Of a DNA stretch of 64,000 bases, positions 45,995-55,243 are shown one piece after another. Source of the stretch: JAJEFO01 sp965214325 (GTDB lineage Bacteria > Pseudomonadota > Alphaproteobacteria > Rhodobacterales > Rhodobacteraceae); NCBI GenBank assembly GCA_965214325.1, contig CBDCBG010000006.1, positions 186,001-250,000 on the forward strand, in the 5' to 3' direction. Both the position numbers and the translations under genes were made by a program. Position 1 is the first letter of the stretch. Every line of letters starts with the position of its first letter. The notes beneath the pieces are model-generated. The model worked only from the letters and a program-made list of their open reading frames with translations, had not been told where the DNA came from and ran no database searches.

Positions 45995-47431
45995 TCAGCC
46001 AGCGGACCGCGCCAGATATGCGCCGTGATCCTGCGACCCTAGAAACTGATCACCGTCAACGATCATCCTGCCACGGCTAAAGGTTCTTTCCACCTTGCCT
46101 TCGACTTCCCAACCTTCCCAAACGGAATAGTCGGTGTTCGAGTGCAGACCCTCCACGCTGTAGATGTGGCGCGCATTTGGATCGAAAATGACGATATCGG
46201 CATCATACCCCGGAAGCAGCCGTCCCTTGGTTGTCAGATCGAAAATCCGGGCCGGCGTCGTGCAGCAAACGTCCACCCACCGCTCCAGGCTAAGGCGGCC
46301 CTTCCTGACTCCCTCAGAGAAAAGTAGCGGAAACCGGGTTTCCACACCGCCGGGCGGCAGCACGGGCATCAACCGGTTGCCTTCGGCGTCTCTCGGCGTG
46401 TCGGGCGTTGCCGGCGGCGCATTGACGTCGTGCCCGAAGTAAGCGGCAACCTCGCGGGCCTGATCTTCGGGCACGAGACGCATGGCGGCGTGGTCGGTCG
46501 ACGCGACGTCGAGGGCGCCTCCCTGAAGGCCGCGCCAGAGCGCATCGCAGTGCTGCGCGCCCCGGACCGGCGGGGTCAGAAGGAATGGCAGAGCCGCCAC
46601 CTGATTTCCAGCATAGACCTCATCGGTATGGGTCAGCCACGCCAATCCCGCCTCGCCATAGGCCCGCAACCCCCGCTCTTTCGCGGCACGGATGGCTGCG
46701 ACTCCCTCGGTGCAGGTGTTGTGAAAGATCAAGGTGCGACCGTCGGCGGTTTCTGTCATCGCCATTGCCAGTGCGATTGCGGCAGCTTCGGCGGCAGCCG
46801 GGTAGCTGCGAGTGAAATCGGAGATGTCCCGTCGCCCCTCGGCCGCCGCTCGGCGACGCATTTCCAGGATAACCCCCTGATTTTCGGCGTGAACAATGGA
46901 CAGCCCACCCAACCCGGCGACTTCGAACATGCCACGTTGCAAGAACGCGTCCGGTATGCCCCAGCCGGGGATGGCCATGAACCACTTGAAGCTTGAAATC
47001 CCGCGCGCCACGATCGTCGGAATCTCGGCCAATCGCTCCTCGATCGGCTCGCGAATATTCATGTGAAAGGCGAAATCGACGCAGCTTTGCCCCTCGGCCA
47101 ATGCCATTCGCGCATCCAGTTCATCAGTCAGCGTCCGTCCGTACTCTGCCTGCACTTGATCGATGATTGTGGTCGTGCCTCCAAAAGCTGCAGCGACCGA
47201 GCCTGTGGCGAACGTGTCGTCGTAGCAAAACGCGTCCCGTTCGGTCCGCATATGCACGTGGCCATCGATGGCGCCGGGGACCACGTATTTTCCAGCGGCG
47301 TCGATCTCTTTTCTGCCACGAAGCTCAGTGCCTATGGCCGCAATCCGTTCGCCGGAAATTGCGATGTCAGAGATATAGGTGCCGGACGGGTCAATCAGCA
47401 CTCCGTTGCGGATTGCGACATCGTGTTCCAT
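45995..47431 (-). CDS. Dihydropyrimidinase/hydantoinase-type amidohydrolase
   Basis: This 478-residue amidohydrolase hydrolyses a cyclic amide with a binuclear metal centre. Ligands visible are His58 and His60 (DGHVHM), Lys149 (SSFKWFM, the carboxylated lysine), His181 (IVHAEN), His237 (IFHNTC) and Asp313 (STDHAAM). All are intact, so activity is expected. The family includes D-hydantoinase, dihydropyrimidinase and allantoinase; the substrate loop cannot be typed by eye. It is divergent from the 2OG oxygenase gene across 175 bp. Confidence 0.92.
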   Translation of the reverse strand: MEHDVAIRNGVLIDPSGTYISDIAISGERIAAIGTELRGRKEIDAAGKYVVPGAIDGHVHMRTERDAFCYDDTFATGSVAAAFGGTTTIIDQVQAEYGRTLTDELDARMALAEGQSCVDFAFHMNIREPIEERLAEIPTIVARGISSFKWFMAIPGWGIPDAFLQRGMFEVAGLGGLSIVHAENQGVILEMRRRAAAEGRRDISDFTRSYPAAAEAAAIALAMAMTETADGRTLIFHNTCTEGVAAIRAAKERGLRAYGEAGLAWLTHTDEVYAGNQVAALPFLLTPPVRGAQHCDALWRGLQGGALDVASTDHAAMRLVPEDQAREVAAYFGHDVNAPPATPDTPRDAEGNRLMPVLPPGGVETRFPLLFSEGVRKGRLSLERWVDVCCTTPARIFDLTTKGRLLPGYDADIVIFDPNARHIYSVEGLHSNTDYSVWEGWEVEGKVERTFSRGRMIVDGDQFLGSQDHGAYLARSAG

Positions 47432-47606
47432 GGCACAAATCCCCTATTTGGTCTCAGCGATGTTAGGCTTGTACACCGCAAGATGTACTCCGGATACGAC
47501 CAGATCCGCCAGAAAGAGTCGCCTGCAGCGGGTCAGGTAGATCAAAACGGACAGTAAATTAAGAAATGTTGTTCACAGAATCTGGCAACCGCGGAGGCTC
47601 GCTCTA

Positions 47607-48605
47607 ATGACGGTGGTGCCAACAGTTGATCTGGACCGATTCGTGCATGGCGGCGCCGCTGACCGCAAGGCAGTCGCCGCCGAGACCGACCGGATCTGCA
47701 GAGACATCGGGTTTCTCTGCATCCTCGGTCATGGCGTGCCGGACGAGGTCACTCAGGCCGTCTACGACATCTCTAAGCAGTTCTTCCGGGGGCCGCTGGA
47801 GAGCAAGATCAAGGTGGCCCAGCCGCAGCCTGACGTTATCCGCGGGTATATCGGTTTCGGCAAGGCAGCACTTGGCGTCACGGCTGGCGAGGAGACCCCG
47901 CCGGACCTGAAAGAATCGTTCTCGATCGGGCCAGAGGCGGCTTCGGACGCGCCCTACTACAGCGCGCCCGGAAGCCGTTCGCATTTCGCGCCGAACTTAT
48001 GGCCACAGGACATCCCCGAATTCACGACGGCGTGGCAAGCGTATTGGACCGCAATGACGGATTTGAGCCAGACAGTGATGCGTTTGTTCGCGCGTGCGCT
48101 GGATCTGGACGAGCATCATTTCTCACCTGTCACCGACCGGCATATCAGCATCCTGGGTGCCATGTACTATCCCGACCAATCAGAACCGCCCCAACCCGGG
48201 CAGTTGCGCGCGGGTGCGCACACCGACTTTGGCACCATGACGATCCTGAAACCCGACAACGCCCCCGGCGGTCTGCAGGTGCTGACAAAGGACGGCGAAT
48301 TCGCGCCCGTCATCGCGCCGACTGGATCTTTTGTTCTCAACATCGGCGACATGATGGCGCGCTGGACCAATGACCGGTGGGTCTCGACCCTGCACCGGGT
48401 GGTCAATCCGCCGATCGACGCCAGAATGGGCAGTGAACGGCTGTCGCTGGGGTTCTTTCATCAGCCGAACTATGACGCTGTGGTGGAATGCCTGCCCGGG
48501 TGCCACAGCGCCGAGCAACCGGCAAAATACCTGCCTGTGACCGCCGGCGAACATCTGCACACCCAGTTTTCCGCCCAGGCCCGTCAGCCGGAAGGAGCTG
48601 CTTGA
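47607..48605 (+). CDS. 2-Oxoglutarate/Fe(II)-dependent oxygenase, IPNS-like
   Basis: This 332-residue non-heme iron oxygenase of the isopenicillin-N-synthase superfamily has iron ligands His205-x-Asp207 (AHTDFG) and His263 (LHRVVN). The 2-oxoglutarate pair Arg278-x-Ser280 (RLS) is also present. It hydroxylates or demethylates a small substrate. Start ATG 47607 with CGGAGG upstream. It precedes the permease genes by 84 bp, so it is probably co-transcribed with the importer. Confidence 0.92.
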   Translation: MTVVPTVDLDRFVHGGAADRKAVAAETDRICRDIGFLCILGHGVPDEVTQAVYDISKQFFRGPLESKIKVAQPQPDVIRGYIGFGKAALGVTAGEETPPDLKESFSIGPEAASDAPYYSAPGSRSHFAPNLWPQDIPEFTTAWQAYWTAMTDLSQTVMRLFARALDLDEHHFSPVTDRHISILGAMYYPDQSEPPQPGQLRAGAHTDFGTMTILKPDNAPGGLQVLTKDGEFAPVIAPTGSFVLNIGDMMARWTNDRWVSTLHRVVNPPIDARMGSERLSLGFFHQPNYDAVVECLPGCHSAEQPAKYLPVTAGEHLHTQFSAQARQPEGAA

Positions 48606-48689
48606 AGTGGGATCTCACGCTGATCCGCATAATGACTGCCCGTCTCGATGGATCCACAGGCAATACATTGCTGAGCGCGGGGGCTGGGC

Positions 48690-49622
48690 ATGACGCGCTT
48701 TGTCCTGCGTCGCCTCATGCTGATGGTGCTGACGATGCTGGTCGTGTCGATCCTCACCTACCTGCTTTTGGAGATCAACGGCGACAGTGTCGTGGTCAAG
48801 GTGCTGGGGCCCTATTCCACAGACGAGCAGCGCGTCCTTTGGCTGGACGCGAACGGCTACAACCGGCCGGTCTGGGAACGCTATCTGGCCTGGCTTGGCG
48901 GTATGGTCACCGGCGATTTCGGCCAGTCGTTGAAATACAGGGTTCCGGTGTCGGACGTGTTGTGGCCACGGCTGGCAAATACCGGCATCCTCGCGGCAAC
49001 CGTGTTCGCCGTAATGGTCCCGCTTTCAATCGTCGCAGGTGTTCTGGCAGGCATGAAGGAGGGCGGAGCCCTGGACCGCGTGATCTCACTGTTTTCCATT
49101 GTCACGACGTCGGTGCCGGAGTTCGCAAGCTCGGTTCTCCTGGCATTTTTCTTCATACTTCTGCTTGGCTGGTTCCCGGCGACAAGCACCATGTCCAACG
49201 GCTTTGACCTGTTGCAACTGGTCATGCCCGCGATGGTGCTGGTCCTGTTTGGATTCGGATACGTTGCCCGGATGATGCGGGCATCAATGGCCGAAGTTAT
49301 GCAAAGCAACTATGTCCGCACGGCCATACTGAAGGGCATGCCGTTTCGCCGGGTCATTTTGCAGCATGCGCTCCGCAATGCGCTGATCGCCCCGTTTACG
49401 GTGATCGTGCTTCAGATCAACTGGCTGCTCTCCGGTGTGATCGTGGTGGAGTTCTTCTTTGCCTATCGCGGGTTCGGAGCGCTGCTTTTGGAGTCATCGC
49501 TGACCCAGGATATCTTTATGCTGCAGGCCTGCGCGATGATATCGGTCATCGTTGCTGTCGGAACGCAGACCATCGCCGACGTCGGATATGGCATGCTAAA
49601 TCCGCGGGTGCGGTTTACATGA
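48690..49622 (+). CDS. Peptide-type ABC importer permease (DppB-like, second system)
   Basis: This 310-residue DppB-type permease has a first helix at residues 5-28. The docking loop is TAILKGMPFRRVILQHALRNA, and the segment LLSGVIVVEFFFAYRGFG is typical of the group. Its end overlaps the next permease by ATGA. The ATPase partner is most likely the double ATPase at 42485. Confidence 0.93.
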   Translation: MTRFVLRRLMLMVLTMLVVSILTYLLLEINGDSVVVKVLGPYSTDEQRVLWLDANGYNRPVWERYLAWLGGMVTGDFGQSLKYRVPVSDVLWPRLANTGILAATVFAVMVPLSIVAGVLAGMKEGGALDRVISLFSIVTTSVPEFASSVLLAFFFILLLGWFPATSTMSNGFDLLQLVMPAMVLVLFGFGYVARMMRASMAEVMQSNYVRTAILKGMPFRRVILQHALRNALIAPFTVIVLQINWLLSGVIVVEFFFAYRGFGALLLESSLTQDIFMLQACAMISVIVAVGTQTIADVGYGMLNPRVRFT

Positions 49623-50512
49623 CGGAGTTCAATCTAAATCCGGGTTCCTCAGGACTGCAGGCGCGCCCGGTCAGGGGCTGGCGCTCGCGTCTGCCAAGAA
49701 TCCTTTTCAGCCCGGTCGGGCTGATCGGCGGGTTCATCTGCCTGTTTTGGATTGCAGTGTCGCTGGCAGCCCCGCTATTTTCGCCTTTCGGGCCGACGGA
49801 GCAGGTAGCGCCCTTCCAGACGCCCGGGATGATCGCCCCCGACGGGCGCGTGTTCTGGTTGGGCTCAGACCATCTTGGGCGCGACATCATGTCCCGCATC
49901 ATCTGGGGCGGACGTCGGGTTTTGTTCTTTTCGACCATCGCGACTGGATCAGCCTACGCAGTGGGTGTGTCGCTCGGGCTGGTTGCCGGTTATTTCCGGG
50001 GTTGGATCGACGATCTTGTGTCCAGCTTTGCCAATGTCGTGCTGTCATTCCCGGTGCTGGTTCTCTACGTGGTCATCATCTCCACCTTTGGCGCCTCGGG
50101 CCTCAACATCGTCGTGGCCGTGACATTTGCCAGCGCGCCGGGCATCATGCGGATCGTTCGGGGCATCGTTCTGGACCTGCGCAGCCGCGACTACGTGGCA
50201 TCGGCCCAGACCCGCGGCGAAAGTGCAGCGTACATCATGTTTCGCGAGATATTGCCCAATGCGACGTCCCTGCTGATCGTCGATGCCTGCCTGCGGCTTG
50301 GCTACACAACGATCACAATCGGCGTCTTGGGCTTTCTCGGGCTGGGATTGCCGCCGCCGCAACCCGATTGGGGAGGCATGATCAACGAAACGCGTGCCAT
50401 GGCCACTTTTGCGCCGCACATGACCGTGTTTCCCTGCATCGCGATCTCGTCCTTTGTACTGGGCCTCAACTTTCTTGCCGATGGCCTTCGTGAAAGCACG
50501 TTGAAAGACTGA
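49619..50512 (+). CDS. Peptide-type ABC importer permease (DppC-like, second system)
   Basis: This 297-residue DppC-type permease has the family motif WLGSDHLGRDIMSR after the first helix, and ASAQTRGESAAYIMFREILPN as the ATPase-docking loop. It is coupled to the DppB-like gene. A 158-bp gap with an AAGGAGGAG site leads to the binding-protein gene. Confidence 0.93.
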   Translation: MTEFNLNPGSSGLQARPVRGWRSRLPRILFSPVGLIGGFICLFWIAVSLAAPLFSPFGPTEQVAPFQTPGMIAPDGRVFWLGSDHLGRDIMSRIIWGGRRVLFFSTIATGSAYAVGVSLGLVAGYFRGWIDDLVSSFANVVLSFPVLVLYVVIISTFGASGLNIVVAVTFASAPGIMRIVRGIVLDLRSRDYVASAQTRGESAAYIMFREILPNATSLLIVDACLRLGYTTITIGVLGFLGLGLPPPQPDWGGMINETRAMATFAPHMTVFPCIAISSFVLGLNFLADGLRESTLKD

Positions 50513-50670
50513 TCAAGACGTCCGCGCATCAACCAATTTGCGCGTTCCTGATGTAGAAGAGGAGAGAGAAGGCCCCGACCGGGGCCCAAACAAGAGGCGG
50601 AACGTTTCGCAAAACGACATGCTGCGACGTGAACGACCACGAATAAATTGCAACCAAAAGGAGGAGAAAA

Positions 50671-52341
50671 ATGACCGAGAATGCAAATATCCCGAAACTG
50701 AAGAACTGGTATCAGAACGGAGAGCTTAGCAGAAGAGACTTTCTGCGACAGTCCACATTGCTAGGCCTGTCCGCAACGGCGGCCTATTCCTTTGTCGGCC
50801 TTGCCGCACCCAGCCCCGCGAGCGCTCAGAACATGCCCATGGGCGGCACCATCCGTATGGGGATGCGCGTCCTCGACGTCAGCAGCCCACATGCGATTTC
50901 GTTCGAAGAAGCAGGCAGCGCGACGATCCGGCCCGTGTGCGATTTCCTCGTTCGGACGGGGCGGGACAACATCACGCGGCCCTGGCTGCTGAGCAGTTGG
51001 GAAGCGACCGATGACTTGCGCACCTGGACGCTGCACGTCCGCAACGGCGTGAAATGGCAGAATGGCCGGCCTTTCACTGCAGAAGACGTCGCATGGAACG
51101 CCAGGCACGTGTTAACGCCAGAGGTCGGGTCGTCGATCCTTGGGCTTATGGGCGACTACATGCTGACCGAGGTCGATACCGGAGAAAAGGATGGCGACGG
51201 CAACGCCGTTATGCGGTCGGAGCTTTGGGATGCGAACGCAATCGAGGTAATCGATTCCTCGACATTGCAACTGAACCTCAAGAATGCCCAGGGCGCCGTT
51301 CCGGAACATCTGTTCCACTTCCCGTTCTACATGCTCGACCCCGAAGAAAACGGCGTCTACGGCGAAGGTTCCAACGGCACCGGCGCATTCAAGCTGGTCG
51401 AACACAATATCGGCGAGAACGCGGTCCTCGAACGTGTCATGGACAGCCATTTCATGGGTGAAGGACCGTATTTGGACCGGATCGAAATCACCGATCTTGG
51501 CGAGGATCCCAATGCCGCGCTCAGCGCCTTGCTGACCGACCAGATCGATGGCGTTTACGAGATCTCGGAAAATCAGGCGCCGATGGTGATGGCAAACGAA
51601 AACATCGAGGTCTACAGGGCCACCACCGCCGCCACGGCTGTCGTGCGGGGCAAGATGAACCAGCCTCCGTTTGACAACCCGAAAGTCATGGAAGCACTTC
51701 GACACGCAAGCAACGGCGCAACTATCATTGATCGGGGGATGCGGGGCAATGCGGCGCTGGGCGATCACACCCACGTTTCGCCGATTCATCCCGAATGGGC
51801 CGATCTGGGGCCGTTCCCGTTCGATCCCGAAAAAGCCAAGGCCATACTTGCCGAAGCCGGATACCCGGATGGAATCGATCTTGAGATCAACGTCAAGACG
51901 CAGCCAAGCTGGGAACTTGATGTAGTTCAGGTGATGGTCGAGGACTGGGCCAAGGCCGGGATCAACGTCAAGATCCAGACGCTTCCCGCGTCGGTGTTCT
52001 GGGACCGCTGGACGGAGTATCCTTTCAGCTTTACCGCATGGGGCCACAGGCCGCTTGGCATGATGGTTCTGAGCCTGGCCTATCGCACAGGTGCGCCGTG
52101 GAACGAATCCAGCTTTTCGGACGCGGAGTTCGACAGCTTGCTGACCGATATCGGCGGCACCATAGATCCAGAGCGCCGCAGGGAGGTCATGGCGAAGCTC
52201 ATGACAATCATGCGGGAACGCGGCCCGATCGTGCAGCCGTTCTTCATGCAAGTGGCGACGGCCTACAACAAGCGGGTCAAGGGAATGGCAATGCACCCGA
52301 CGAAGTATGTCTTCTTCGACCTTCTTGCGATTGAGACCTGA
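50671..52341 (+). CDS. ABC importer substrate-binding protein with Tat-type signal
   Basis: This 556-residue SBP family 5 protein has an N-terminus holding S-R-R-D-F-L (residues 20-25), followed by a hydrophobic stretch and PASAQ. That is a twin-arginine export signal, implying folding in the cytoplasm before export. The family block TWTLHVRNGVKWQNGRPFTA is present. The ribosome site AAGGAGGAG is excellent, fitting high expression. A GC-rich hairpin follows the stop. Confidence 0.93.
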   Translation: MTENANIPKLKNWYQNGELSRRDFLRQSTLLGLSATAAYSFVGLAAPSPASAQNMPMGGTIRMGMRVLDVSSPHAISFEEAGSATIRPVCDFLVRTGRDNITRPWLLSSWEATDDLRTWTLHVRNGVKWQNGRPFTAEDVAWNARHVLTPEVGSSILGLMGDYMLTEVDTGEKDGDGNAVMRSELWDANAIEVIDSSTLQLNLKNAQGAVPEHLFHFPFYMLDPEENGVYGEGSNGTGAFKLVEHNIGENAVLERVMDSHFMGEGPYLDRIEITDLGEDPNAALSALLTDQIDGVYEISENQAPMVMANENIEVYRATTAATAVVRGKMNQPPFDNPKVMEALRHASNGATIIDRGMRGNAALGDHTHVSPIHPEWADLGPFPFDPEKAKAILAEAGYPDGIDLEINVKTQPSWELDVVQVMVEDWAKAGINVKIQTLPASVFWDRWTEYPFSFTAWGHRPLGMMVLSLAYRTGAPWNESSFSDAEFDSLLTDIGGTIDPERRREVMAKLMTIMRERGPIVQPFFMQVATAYNKRVKGMAMHPTKYVFFDLLAIET

Positions 52342-52354
52342 CAGAACGTGGGGC

Positions 52355-52379
52355 GGGCGCATCCTTGGTGCGTGCGCCC
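52355..52379 (+). terminator. GC-rich hairpin after binding-protein gene
   Basis: GGGCGCA and TGCGCCC form a 7-bp stem with an 11-base loop, 13 bases beyond the stop at 52341. No T-run follows, so termination is plausible but not certain. The remaining 150 bases up to 52532 contain no recognisable gene. Confidence 0.45.
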
Positions 52380-52531
52380 ACTGTCTCGATCAATGGATCG
52401 ACCACACCAGCAGGATTGGCCGCGCGCCGGCCAATTCCGCCAGCGTTGTCGCGTCCAAAAGTGAGGTGGTCATGCAAGATGGTCAGCAGGACCTGCGCAA
52501 TGGCGACATAGTCATGGAGCTGGCCTAGGGG

Positions 52532-53497
52532 ATGCGAACGCCGATTGTCATTTTGCACATGGACACGCCCGCACCCGCGCTCGAAATCGTGCGGGCTGCG
52601 CACCCAGATCTGCCAGTCCAGTCCTGCGACAGCTACGAATACCTGCCAGAAATGATTCAGGCGACGTGCGCAGAAGTGGTCTATTCCGTGCGTTTCGCAG
52701 GGACGTCCGGATTCCCCCGGCAAGCGCTTGTGAACAGCGACACCGTTCGATGGGTCTCGGTCGGCGGCTCGGGGACGGATCACCTTGCCGGTTGGGACTC
52801 CGCGCGACTGACCGTAACCAATGCCGCCGGTGTCGCCGCAGGCATGATGGCGGAATACACGCTGGGCGCGATGCTGCATTTCTCGCTCGACCGGTCCGGC
52901 TTCGTCAAGGCACAGGCCGCGCATCGATGGATTGCGGGCCGGGTCACGCCGATTGAGGGGCGCCGCATCCTCATCGTCGGCTTGGGGCAGACCGGGCGCG
53001 CTGTCGCCCAGCGATGCAAGGCGATGGGTCTGCATGTGACGGGGGTGCGCGCCCGCCCGTCGGCGATGGACCATATGGACGAAGTGCACGGCGTCGACGC
53101 ACTGCCAACTCTCTGGCCAATGGCTGATTTCATCGCAATCTGCGTGCCCCTTCTCGAGAGCACCAGACGTATGGTCGATGCGGCGGCCATCGCGCAGATG
53201 CAACCGGGCGCCGTGCTGATCGACGTCTCGCGCGGCGGGGTTGTGGATCAGACCGCATTGGCGGCGGCGCTCACCAACGGAAAGCTGCGAGGCGCCGCGC
53301 TTGATGTTTTCGAAACCGAGCCACTGCCGGCAGACAGTCCGTACTGGGATCTCGAAAACGTCATTCTCACCCCGCATTGCTCGTCGGTCTACGAAGGCTG
53401 GGAGCTGAAATCCGTCGCAATGTTCAGCGAAAACCTGTCCCGCTATCGTCGGGGCGATCCGCTTTTGAACATCGTGGACCCGGGCCGAGGGTATTGA
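52532..53497 (+). CDS. NAD-dependent D-2-hydroxyacid dehydrogenase
   Basis: This 321-residue enzyme has the Rossmann motif VGLGQTGRAVA (about 150-160), the SRGGVVDQ loop and a catalytic triad of Arg (in VSVGGSGTDH/SRGG regions), Glu and His (TPHCSS). It interconverts a D-2-hydroxyacid and a 2-oxo acid. The start ATG is preceded by GGGG. It closes the 41-53 kb catabolic cluster, 190 bp after the binding-protein gene, perhaps with its own promoter. Confidence 0.9.
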   Translation: MRTPIVILHMDTPAPALEIVRAAHPDLPVQSCDSYEYLPEMIQATCAEVVYSVRFAGTSGFPRQALVNSDTVRWVSVGGSGTDHLAGWDSARLTVTNAAGVAAGMMAEYTLGAMLHFSLDRSGFVKAQAAHRWIAGRVTPIEGRRILIVGLGQTGRAVAQRCKAMGLHVTGVRARPSAMDHMDEVHGVDALPTLWPMADFIAICVPLLESTRRMVDAAAIAQMQPGAVLIDVSRGGVVDQTALAAALTNGKLRGAALDVFETEPLPADSPYWDLENVILTPHCSSVYEGWELKSVAMFSENLSRYRRGDPLLNIVDPGRGY

Positions 53498-53513
53498 TCC
53501 TAGTATGCTACCA

Positions 53514-54338
53514 TCATTGAATTGATGGATAAAGCGACTTCAGCTTGATGCGGGAGTCCTCGGCGCGGAACCGCCAGTTCACCGGTCTTGCCGACGCGTT
53601 GCGATGCTTCTGCCATGCCCCGACCTCGCGTGTCATCGTCTCCCGGTCCGGGATCCGACGGTCCAGGCACTGGCGGGACAGGACGTTGATCTCGATTTCG
53701 GCCATGTTGAGCCAGCTGCCGTGCTTCGGCGTGTGGTGGACCTCGAACCTTCCCGCGAGGCGCGCCGCCTCTTCGGGCGCGAACGTCTCGTAGAGCGAAG
53801 ACAGCCTGTGCGTGTTCAGGTTGTCCATCACCAGGACGATGTTCCTGTCGGGAAAGTGCATGTCGGCAAGGTCATTCAGCACTCTTGCGAAATCCTGCCT
53901 GGTGCGGCGGTCCGTGACCCTGGCATGGCGCCATCCGTCGGGCGGGGCGCAGGGCATGAACAGGTTCGCCGTTCCGTTGCGCCCGTATTCGAGATCGTGT
54001 CCCGCCGGCTGGCCGGGACGCGCCGGCAGCGGTGTCCGGGTCTCCTTCGCCTGCTGCCTCGACGTCTCGTCAAGGCGGACGGGCACGGTGTCGTCTTCGC
54101 ATTCGCGGGCGCACGCCTCCGACACGTGTACAGGGCCTCCGGATGGATCCATGTCGGAACGACCCAGGGACGGGGCCGGTACGACAGGAACCGGGAGTTC
54201 GGAAAGCCCGGGAAGGACATCTGGCTCCGCCCGCTGCGGAAGGACTGGAAGCGGACGCTCAACCGCTGAACCTCGTTCCGTCCACAATCCTGCGATCGGC
54301 CGGTGGCCTGACGCAACCGGAACCTGACCTTCGTCCAC
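53514..54338 (-). pseudogene. IS630-family transposase, DDE half intact
   Basis: The last ~170 residues are a clear IS630 DDE domain. RLDETSRQ carries the first Asp, NIVLVMDNLNTH the second, and HHTPKHGSWLNMAEIEI the Glu. The tail LDRRIPDRETM and RIKLKSLYPS follows. Upstream of the first Asp the frame becomes Pro/Ser/Arg-rich and the expected helix-turn-helix domain is unrecognisable, so the 5' half is lost or frameshifted. No matching right end was found. A CCATCA/TGATGG hairpin covers the stop. Confidence 0.8.
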
Positions 54339-54856
54339 CTCTTCTTGAAATACCCGGCACGACGGTCGTCAAGTGCCGACAGGAAAGGCCGTCACGCCTT
54401 CACCGAACGCTTACACCTATCGAAATTGTCGCGCTGAAAGGGTCAGCGAAAGTTTCCCAGACCGGGCCTCGAAACGTCCGTTTAGAGCTCCAAATGATGG
54501 AGGCAACGCTTTCAATCGGTCGGGCCTGGACTTTCAGATGGTCGGATCGCGTAGAGAGGCTCGCAAGGCGTTTCGCAGAATCATATCGCGATCTCCGCGC
54601 CAGATGCGGATTTACACGCATGATCTGTAGACCTGCGGTATGCCGTGCAGGTCGCATGGACGTCCTGCGGATCCGTCCGTCGTGAGGATGAGGCGGCAGG
54701 ACTGCCGCTTTTGCCGAGAGTACGGGTTGTCCGAAGCGTTGGCACATATTTCGGACAGGAGTGGTCTGGACCGGACCCACTCCTGCCGGCTTGCCATCTG
54801 ATGCAATTTGCACCATCAGTCAGATTTGACGGTTAAAGTAACATTGGACGTCAGAT
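54339..54856. other. 518-bp region between IS630 remnant and hipB
   Basis: No recognisable gene lies here. It probably contains the lost 5' end of the IS630 element plus older debris. The last 60 bases are AT-richer and should hold the hipBA promoter; a 21-bp direct repeat there is listed separately. Confidence 0.45.
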
Positions 54857-54870
54857 ATGGCGGTTAAGGT
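54819..54870 (+). repeat. 21-bp direct repeat over the hipB start
   Basis: Two copies (54819-54839 and 54850-54870) share 18 of 21 bases, beginning GTCAGAT and ending GGTTAA plus four bases. The second copy spans the hipB ATG at 54857. It may be an operator pair for HipB autoregulation or a tandem micro-duplication of the gene start. Confidence 0.45.
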
Positions 54871-55243
54871 GAACTCTGTAAGCGCGCGCCGAGCTCTGGA
54901 GGCTCTAGGTGCGAACATCAAGACAGCGCGTCTGAAGCGACGCATCTCCGTGAAAGGGTTCGCGGAGCGGATCGGCGTGTCCGAAAGCACCGTGGCGCGC
55001 CTCGAAAAAGGCGATGACGGTGTGAGCATTGGTACGCTCGCCATGGCATGCCTCGTTCTGGGCGAGATCGACCGGGTATCCGATTTTCTCGATCCCGGCT
55101 CGGACGATACCGGATTGCTGCTCGATCGGGAAAGCCTTCCCAAGCGGATCGACCGCAAGCGCAAGACCAAACCCTCAGGCGGTGACGAGACAAAAGCCGA
55201 TCCGGTAGCCGATGGCGATGACGAAGAAGGGGTCGGTTTCTGA
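54857..55243 (+). CDS. hipB: HipB-type antitoxin, XRE family
   Basis: This 128-residue protein has an XRE helix-turn-helix at about residues 15-70 (FAERIGVSESTVARLEKGDD) and a charged, acidic C-terminal tail. It should neutralise the HipA kinase encoded next and repress the shared promoter. Its stop overlaps the hipA ATG (TGATG), the usual coupling in type II toxin-antitoxin pairs. Confidence 0.9.
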   Translation: MAVKVNSVSARRALEALGANIKTARLKRRISVKGFAERIGVSESTVARLEKGDDGVSIGTLAMACLVLGEIDRVSDFLDPGSDDTGLLLDRESLPKRIDRKRKTKPSGGDETKADPVADGDDEEGVGF

